Part shown: positions 6,762 to 10,625 of the stretch, piece by piece
How positions within the stretch are numbered: the stretch's first letter is position 1
Layout of the letters: each line of letters begins with the position of its first letter
NCBI GenBank assembly: GCA_005879675.1
Contig: VBJE01000085.1
Location: 1-10,625, forward strand
DNA length: 10,625 nucleotides
Direction: 5' to 3'
Source of the DNA: Chloroflexota bacterium
GTDB lineage: Bacteria; Chloroflexota; Dormibacteria; Dormibacterales; Dormibacteraceae
Program-made: the position numbers and the translations under genes
The notes under the pieces: generated by a model
What the model was told of the DNA's origin: nothing
The model's input: only the letters and a program-made list of their open reading frames with translations
The model's database searches: none

Positions 6762-6863
6762 ATGGTTGCTAATTGCGTGCACTCCGTCTATAAGTTGCAC
6801 CTGAACGGCCGCCCGCTCAACGAATTCGAATCCACCGCGGTCGAAATGGAGGAAGGCAAGTAG
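6762..6863 (+). CDS. Possible 33-residue small ORF, unrecognised
   Basis: An ATG three bases after the hutI stop opens 33 codons ending in TAG, whose final G is the first base of the next gene's GTG start. The product starts MVANCVHSVYK and ends acidic, VEMEEGK. The second two-thirds has codon use like the neighbours. I do not recognise it. No Shine-Dalgarno sequence precedes the ATG, and the promoter proposed at 6766-6794 would lie inside it, so the two readings compete. It may be chance or a remnant. Confidence 0.22.
   Translation: MVANCVHSVYKLHLNGRPLNEFESTAVEMEEGK
6766..6794 (+). promoter_or_regulatory. Candidate housekeeping-type promoter with heptamer cluster
   Basis: TTGCTA (6766-6771) and TATAAG (6789-6794) are separated by 17 bp, matching the sigma-70 pattern. 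They lie in the most AT-rich stretch of the left two-thirds of the window, upstream of the small membrane protein. The heptamer TTGCGTG occurs at 6751-6757 and 6773-6779, and inverted (CACGCAA) at 6740-6746. GTGCA (6777-6781) and TGCAC (6796-6800) straddle the -10 box. This arrangement could bind a regulator; that is inference. Confidence 0.42.
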
Positions 6864-7267
6864 TGTCATCAATCGCAAAGTGGAACCCTCTGGCTCTGAA
6901 GATTCTCCTGTGGGTCATGGGAGTTCTTCTGGTCGTCGGCTCGGCGGCGAGCTTCGTCGGCGACGCGGTCTTCAATTTTGGTAGCGGCGCGGGCGTAACG
7001 GCTCCGGTGGCGGGCATCGCGTTCGGCGCGGGCATGATGATCGCTGGGTTCGACCCCATCGGCAACATCAGCTGGGTTCGCGCGCTCGTCGTGTACGCGA
7101 TCCTCGAGATCGTCTACCAGATCTTCACGCAGATCACCATCGGTCGGTTCGACATCGTGGCGTTCGTCATCGCGATCCTCGTCGCGGTTCTCGTGCTCGT
7201 GCTCTACCCGAACAAGCCGGCCCTCTGGATGCAGACGGGCGGCACCACCTCGGGTGCGCGCGCCTAA
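6863..7267 (+). CDS. Small four-helix membrane protein, unknown function
   Basis: This 134-residue protein has a short polar N-terminus and about four hydrophobic segments. They lie at roughly residues 11-32, 44-63, 69-92 (interrupted) and 96-115, followed by a YPNKPALW turn and a polar tail, so it is probably an integral inner-membrane protein. I do not recognise a family, and there are no catalytic or metal-binding motifs. The GTG start is supported by GGAGGAAGG 5-15 nt upstream, one of the best Shine-Dalgarno sequences in the window. It has its own candidate promoter upstream and a strong terminator 23 nt after the stop, so it is probably an independent transcript rather than part of the hut operon. 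Its base composition is lower in GC than its neighbours, partly because hydrophobic codons favour T and A. Confidence 0.8.
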   Translation: MSSIAKWNPLALKILLWVMGVLLVVGSAASFVGDAVFNFGSGAGVTAPVAGIAFGAGMMIAGFDPIGNISWVRALVVYAILEIVYQIFTQITIGRFDIVAFVIAILVAVLVLVLYPNKPALWMQTGGTTSGARA

Positions 7268-7290
7268 CTCCTGACCCTTCGATGCGGCAA

Positions 7291-7322
7291 GGGGCGGCCT
7301 TCCCGGCCGCCCCTTCTTATTT
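7291..7322 (+). terminator. Rho-independent terminator
   Basis: A perfect 9-bp GC stem pairs GGGGCGGCC (7291-7299) with GGCCGCCCC (7305-7313) around the loop TTCCC, followed by TTCTTATTT. It ends the transcript of the small membrane protein. The minus-strand RDD gene stops at 7322-7324, at the end of the T-tract. Read leftward, the stem has only a poor T-run, so it is mainly a plus-strand terminator. Confidence 0.9.
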
Positions 7323-8056
7323 CAGAGGGCGATCACGGTCGACTGCGCGATCTCGTCGTGGACCGGGCGGCGTGAGATCCACGACGTGGGCAGCAGCGCG
7401 AAACGCAGCATCGCCTGCGTCGGAAGCAGCGGCGTTCCGTCGACCGCGACGACGCGCTGGCGCATGACGATCCCGCCGAGGGTGCGGCCCCACACGCTCC
7501 AGCAGACGACGTGGTACGCGGCCGCGACGGCGATCGTCCGGCCCAGGCGGCGGCGCCCGGTGAGGCGGGCGAGGGTGAGGCAGAAGGCGACGTCGACGCC
7601 GGCGGCGCGGATGCGGTCCTCCTGCGATGGCGTCGGGCCCGGGCTCGGCTCCCGGCCGCGAAGCCCAAGCAGGTACAGGCGCGTGAACAGGAGGTGGACC
7701 TGGAGGTGGGTGGCGGCGTACAGGGGCCGCGGCAGGATGGGCCTGTAGCCGGTCACCACCGCCTCGACGTGGCCCGCCGAGGACTGGATGCGCAGGTGGC
7801 CGCCGCTCGCGCCGGTGAGCAGGCCGCCTTCGATCGGCCAATCCACCGACGTGCGCGTCACCGTCGCGCGGCCAAACCGCAGAAGGGTGACCGGGCCGAC
7901 GACGACAGAGTTGTTGCGAAACTTCGCGAGGCCGAAGGTCAGCGCCTTGACCGACTCCATGTAGATGTCACGGAGCCTGGCCCCCGAGATCGGGTGGGGG
8001 ACGTCCACCGAGGCCTGCGTCGAGACTTTCCCCGCCTGCCAGGTGACCACATACAT
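7322..8056 (-). CDS. RDD-family membrane protein with an unrecognised N-terminal region
   Basis: From ATG at 8056 the product is 244 residues. Residues 147-244 match the RDD family: RIRAAGVDV carries the first conserved Arg and Asp, hydrophobic segments follow at about 151-164 and 173-188, then WGRTLGG with RVVAVDGTPLLPTQAMLRFALLP, and a terminal HDEIAQSTVI carrying the last Asp. RDD proteins are small integral membrane proteins of mostly unknown role; some have been linked to ion transport. Residues 1-140 have no confident membrane helix and read as a beta-rich soluble region (VVVGPVTLLRFG, GHLRIQSSAGHVEAVVTG) that I do not recognise. The start is uncertain: ATG at 7960 would give 212 residues and leave room for a promoter, while the open frame extends far upstream only as shadow over the plus-strand genes. 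It converges on the terminator of the small membrane gene. Confidence 0.75.
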   Translation of the reverse strand: MYVVTWQAGKVSTQASVDVPHPISGARLRDIYMESVKALTFGLAKFRNNSVVVGPVTLLRFGRATVTRTSVDWPIEGGLLTGASGGHLRIQSSAGHVEAVVTGYRPILPRPLYAATHLQVHLLFTRLYLLGLRGREPSPGPTPSQEDRIRAAGVDVAFCLTLARLTGRRRLGRTIAVAAAYHVVCWSVWGRTLGGIVMRQRVVAVDGTPLLPTQAMLRFALLPTSWISRRPVHDEIAQSTVIAL

Positions 8057-8071
8057 ATCTTGGTGATTGCG

Positions 8072-8515
8072 ATGGCGCGGCTGGAGTTCGCCTCCTCGAT
8101 CGACGTGAAGACGACGCCCGAGCGCGCCTTCGACTACTTCGCCGACTACAGGCACGTGCCCCAGGTGCTCGAGGGCGTGAGCCGGTGGCAGCCGACAGGT
8201 TCCAGGTCGCGCGGCCTCGGCGCTCGGTTCGACGTCGAGATGGTCACGCTCGGGGTTCCCCTCAAGAACGTTCTCCGCCTGAGCCGCTGGCGCAGGCCGG
8301 AGGTGATCGGCTGGGAGTCCGAGTCCGGGCTGATCAAGCAGGAGGGCGGGTTTCGGTTCCGCGCGACCCCGGAGGGCGTCCGCATCGAGCTGCGGATCGC
8401 TTACGAGCCGCCGGGGTCCGTCCTGGGCGCCGCGGTCGCGCGGCGGATGGACGGCATGGTCCGGCGCCGCCTGGACGGCGCCCTCGAGCGCATTCGGGCG
8501 GCCCTCGAGTCCTAA
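8072..8515 (+). CDS. SRPBCC-family (polyketide cyclase/dehydrase-like) protein
   Basis: This 147-residue protein has the order expected of the START/SRPBCC helix-grip fold. A first strand FASSIDVKTTPERAFDYFADYRHVPQVLEGVSRWQ (5-40) contains the typical 'P...AF.Y..D......' signature. GLGARFDVEMV follows, then several paired strands (VIGWESESG, GGFRFRATPEGVRIELRIAYEPPG), and a long C-terminal amphipathic helix (GAAVARRMDGMVRRRLDGALERIRAAL). Such proteins bind hydrophobic ligands in a central cavity; the ligand here cannot be read from sequence. ATG at 8072 is chosen because the SRPBCC N-terminal strand begins right after it; GTG at 8063 is an in-frame alternative. No strong Shine-Dalgarno sequence is seen. 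It heads a co-directional group with the split-barrel gene (12-nt gap) and fdhD, and starts 15 nt from the divergent RDD gene. Confidence 0.85.
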   Translation: MARLEFASSIDVKTTPERAFDYFADYRHVPQVLEGVSRWQPTGSRSRGLGARFDVEMVTLGVPLKNVLRLSRWRRPEVIGWESESGLIKQEGGFRFRATPEGVRIELRIAYEPPGSVLGAAVARRMDGMVRRRLDGALERIRAALES

Positions 8516-8527
8516 AGTTTTGGCCAG

Positions 8528-9412
8528 ATGAAGCTCACCCGCGCCGCGAACGCCATCCTCGGCCGGTCCTCGATCGGCATGCTCGCGCTGCGCTCCGGCC
8601 GCCTGCCGCTCGTCAACCCGGCGGTCTTCAGCTTCGCGCAGGGCTCCCTGTGGATGACGACCTCGCGCTACGCGGCGAAGACGATCATCGCCAAGCGTGA
8701 TCCTCGAGCCGCATTCCTGGTCGACGGGGGCGATCGGGCTGTGCTGCTGCGCGGCACGCTCGAGGTCTCCGACCCGCTGAACCTCTCCAACGACATCAGG
8801 GCGGTCCTCGACGGCCCTGCCTACTTCCTCGGGATGGCCGGCTACGCGCTGCGCAACGCGCCATTCGTGGCCGGCTACGTGCTCGACCTGGCGCGCCTGC
8901 CGCGGGAATGGATGCCCTACAACCGCGTCGTGCTCCGGCTGCGCCTGAGCGACGCGGACATCGTCGAGGGGGCGCCTTTTCCCTCCGCGCAGGCGGCGCG
9001 CGTTCCCGCGGTTCCGGCCGAGGTCAGCCGGCGCCTGGCCGGGGTCTCGCGCGGCTACGCGTGCTGGATGGAGGGCGGGCAGCCGGTGATCCGCCCCGCG
9101 TTCTGGGAGGTCGACCGCGGCCAGGTCAGCGTCGCCCCCACCAGCGGCCGGCCGCGGGTCGGGTCGCCCGGGGCGCTGGTCGTGGAGTCGCACCACCGGT
9201 TCCGCCCGTCGTTGATGGTCGGGGCGTGCGTGCGCGGCTCGTTCACCGCCTCCACCGACGGCGCGTCGATCGCGGAGCGCTATGGCATCGAGCCCTCGCA
9301 GGTGCCGCCGGTCATCGAGCTGAAGCCGGAGCGGGTCACGTCGTGGCACGGGTTCGCCGTGACGACCGCGGTGCCGCGGGGCGTGCGGCGGCTCCGCGTG
9401 GCCGAGGGCTAG
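8528..9412 (+). CDS. Pyridoxamine 5'-phosphate oxidase-like protein with two apparent split-barrel halves
   Basis: The 294 residues appear to hold two flavin split-barrel (PPOX-type) units. In the first, residues 15-82, GMLALRSGRLPLVNPAVFSF leads to GSLWMTTSRYAAKTIIAKRDPRAAFLVD. This is the usual pattern of a substrate strand, then a cofactor-phosphate strand with an S/T-R-K motif, then a 'DPR.A..V' strand. The second, residues 173-241, repeats the order: SRGYACWMEGGQPVIRPAFWEV, GQVSVAPTSGRPRVGSPGALVVES, SLMVGACVRGSFTAS. A more helical linker (about 88-165) separates them. PPOX-fold proteins bind FMN, F420 or heme and reduce or oxidise small substrates; the substrate is unknown. The Lys usual after S/T-R is replaced by Y-A-A-K, so cofactor binding should not be assumed. 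Its TAG stop abuts the fdhD GTG with no gap, which suggests co-expression. Confidence 0.72.
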   Translation: MKLTRAANAILGRSSIGMLALRSGRLPLVNPAVFSFAQGSLWMTTSRYAAKTIIAKRDPRAAFLVDGGDRAVLLRGTLEVSDPLNLSNDIRAVLDGPAYFLGMAGYALRNAPFVAGYVLDLARLPREWMPYNRVVLRLRLSDADIVEGAPFPSAQAARVPAVPAEVSRRLAGVSRGYACWMEGGQPVIRPAFWEVDRGQVSVAPTSGRPRVGSPGALVVESHHRFRPSLMVGACVRGSFTASTDGASIAERYGIEPSQVPPVIELKPERVTSWHGFAVTTAVPRGVRRLRVAEG

Positions 9413-10249
9413 GTGGCCAAGCCCGAGGCGCCAGGCGTCCGAATCCGCCGGTGGGAGGCGGGGCGCTGGAGCGATTCGCCGGACGCGGTCGTGACCGAGG
9501 AGCCGCTGCAGCTGCTCCTCGACGGCTCGCCCCTGTCCGTGGTCATGCGCACCCCGGGACACGACCTGGAGCTGGCGCTCGGTCTGTTCTACGCCGAAGG
9601 GATCGTGCGGTCGGCCGCGGACGTCAAGGGGATGCGGATCAGCGCCGAATCCGGCGAGAGCGAACCGCGGGTCGGCGTCGACGCCTCGATCATGGATTCG
9701 AACCAGGTCGACGTCCGGCTGACGCAGGCTCCCCGCCGTAGGCCCGAGCGCTCGATGCTGTCGAGCTCGGCCTGCGGAGTCTGCGGCGCGGTCCTGATCG
9801 AAGACCTGCGCCGCGACCTCGCGGCTCTCGGCTCGGGTCCCAGCTTCGAGGCTGGGCTTCTGCCCAAGCTGGTCGAAAAGATGCGGTCGGGGCAGGGAGT
9901 CTTCGAGCGAACCGGTGGCCTGCACGCGGCCGGGCTGTTCGACCAGCAGGGCGTCCTGCTCTGCATGCGCGAGGACATCGGCCGGCACAACGCGCTCGAC
10001 AAGGTCGTCGGCAGGATGCTGCTCGATCGGCGACTGCCGTTGTCCGGCGCCATCCTCGTCGTGAGCGGGCGGGCGGGCTACGAGATCGTGCAGAAGGCGA
10101 TCACGGCCGGCATTCCCGTGGTGGCCGCGGTCGGCGCGCCCTCGAGCCTTGCCGTCGCGCTGGCCCGCGAGTTCAACCAGACGCTGGTCGGCTTTCTGCG
10201 CGGCGAGCGCTTCAACGTCTATTCGTCACCCGAGCGGCTGACCGGTTGA
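9413..10249 (+). CDS. fdhD: Formate dehydrogenase accessory sulfurtransferase FdhD
   Basis: FdhD carries sulfur from a cysteine desulfurase to the molybdenum cofactor, which formate dehydrogenase needs for activity. The 278-residue length matches the family. Conserved parts are EEPLQLLLDG (29-38), RTPGHDLELALGLFYAEGIV (46-65), the essential CxxC loop SSSACGVCG with Cys121 and Cys124, EDIGRHNALDKVVG (187-200), SGRAGYEIVQKA (218-229) and GAPSSLAVALA (241-251). The C-terminal RGERFNVYSSPERL is also typical. The GTG start follows the TAG of the split-barrel gene immediately, so it is probably translated by coupling. No formate dehydrogenase or molybdenum-cofactor gene is present in the window; the enzyme it serves must lie elsewhere. 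A double-hairpin element begins 9 nt after its stop. Confidence 0.96.
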   Translation: MAKPEAPGVRIRRWEAGRWSDSPDAVVTEEPLQLLLDGSPLSVVMRTPGHDLELALGLFYAEGIVRSAADVKGMRISAESGESEPRVGVDASIMDSNQVDVRLTQAPRRRPERSMLSSSACGVCGAVLIEDLRRDLAALGSGPSFEAGLLPKLVEKMRSGQGVFERTGGLHAAGLFDQQGVLLCMREDIGRHNALDKVVGRMLLDRRLPLSGAILVVSGRAGYEIVQKAITAGIPVVAAVGAPSSLAVALAREFNQTLVGFLRGERFNVYSSPERLTG

Positions 10250-10257
10250 TACAGGTC

Positions 10258-10304
10258 GGCCCCTTCCCCCGGCTACGCCGGGTACTTCCCCACAGGTGGG
10301 GAAG
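10258..10304. repeat. Double-hairpin intergenic element, copy 2
   Basis: This 47-nt element has the same length and layout as the copy at 1028-1074, identical at 38 of 47 positions. Hairpin A pairs CCCGGC (10268-10273) with GCCGGG (10277-10282) around TAC. Hairpin B pairs CTTCCCCA (10285-10292) with TGGGGAAG (10297-10304) around CAGG. Every stem difference from copy 1 is compensated on the other strand. It lies 3' of fdhD and 5' of the CPBP gene; its GGGGAAG arm is the nearest purine-rich stretch to that gene's GTG. Confidence 0.85.
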
Positions 10305-10311
10305 AGCGGGC

Positions 10312-10625
10312 GTGGTCGCCCTGTCGGTGGTTGTCCTGGAGTGGTCGCGCGCGATCGTGGCGATGCAGCCCGGCCTGACGGTTGCGGCGCTGATCCTCGG
10401 TGGGGTCGCGCTGGCGGCTGTGGCGGCCGGGTGGCCGGCGGAGCGGCTTGGCCTGGGCACTTCGCGATTCGGCATCCGACTGCTCGGCGGCCTGGCGCTG
10501 GGGGCCGTCCTGCTGCTTCCCGCGGCGGTGCGCGCCGGGGCGGCCCCTCTGCTGCCGGCGGGGCTCGCCGTCGCGGCCGTCGTCGTGTCGATCGGCGAGG
10601 AGCTGGCCTTTCGCGGCGCGCTTTA
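10312..10625 (+). CDS. CPBP-family (CAAX-type) intramembrane protease, N-terminal part (cut by right edge)
   Basis: The frame from GTG at 10312 stays open to the window end, giving about 104 residues of a highly hydrophobic protein. Membrane-like segments lie at about residues 22-40 (LTVAALILGGVALAAVAAG), 54-72 and 80-94. The last visible stretch is SIGEELAFRGAL, the EExxxR signature (Glu96, Glu97, Arg101) of CPBP glutamic intramembrane proteases, the family that includes Rce1 and bacteriocin-immunity or regulatory proteases. The conserved downstream FxxxH and HxxxN/D motifs would lie beyond the edge. The family call rests on the EExxxR motif in the right hydrophobic setting. The start is uncertain: GTG at 10312 follows the hairpin element directly; ATG at 10363 is an alternative. 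It may be read from fdhD transcription or from its own promoter, which I cannot see. Confidence 0.78.
   Translation, partial: MVALSVVVLEWSRAIVAMQPGLTVAALILGGVALAAVAAGWPAERLGLGTSRFGIRLLGGLALGAVLLLPAAVRAGAAPLLPAGLAVAAVVVSIGEELAFRGAL

Noticed and set aside
7322..9988. 888-codon minus-strand open frame
   Set aside because: Only the last 244 codons match a protein family (RDD). The rest is antisense to SRPBCC, split-barrel and fdhD genes with clear homology, and is an effect of high GC.

Overview
The window is compact, very GC-rich bacterial DNA with mostly G/C third codon positions, many GTG starts (plus a TTG and probably a CTG) and stop/start overlaps. This fits a high-GC soil-type bacterium in the actinobacterial, Chloroflexota or Dormibacterota direction. 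That placement is an impression from composition, protein style and gene order, not a demonstrated assignment.

Layout. Bases 1-1027 hold the 3' part of a CHAD-domain (polyphosphate-binding) gene followed by a SixA-like histidine phosphatase. Bases 1108-6758 hold a histidine-utilisation operon in the order hutH-hutU-hutF-hutI, encoding histidine ammonia-lyase, urocanase, formimidoylglutamate deiminase and imidazolonepropionase. Together these take histidine to N-formylglutamate. HutG (N-formylglutamate deformylase) and a regulator are not in the window. hutH carries an in-frame TAA at codon 190, inside a conserved block, but is otherwise full length. Bases 6759-7322 hold a promoter-like region, a small four-helix membrane protein of unknown function and a strong rho-independent terminator. 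A minus-strand gene (7322-8056) encodes an unrecognised N-terminal region followed by an RDD membrane domain. Divergent from it runs a plus-strand cluster: an SRPBCC/polyketide-cyclase-like protein, a protein with two apparent flavin split-barrel (PPOX-type) halves, and fdhD. The right edge cuts a CPBP (CAAX-type) intramembrane protease just after its EExxxR motif.

Three gene junctions hold GC-rich foldback elements. Two of them (1028-1074 and 10258-10304) are 47-nt copies of one double-hairpin element. They differ at nine positions: six form three compensated base-pair changes and the other three are unpaired. The third (about 4289-4332) is a related single hairpin between hutU and hutF whose purine-rich arm also looks like the hutF ribosome-binding site.

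I see no phage, transposase, CRISPR, tRNA or rRNA, and nothing that amounts to a new defence or mobile system. The points most worth a second look are the nonsense codon in hutH, the covarying double hairpin, the heptamer cluster around the promoter at 6740-6800, and the uncharacterised part of the RDD protein.
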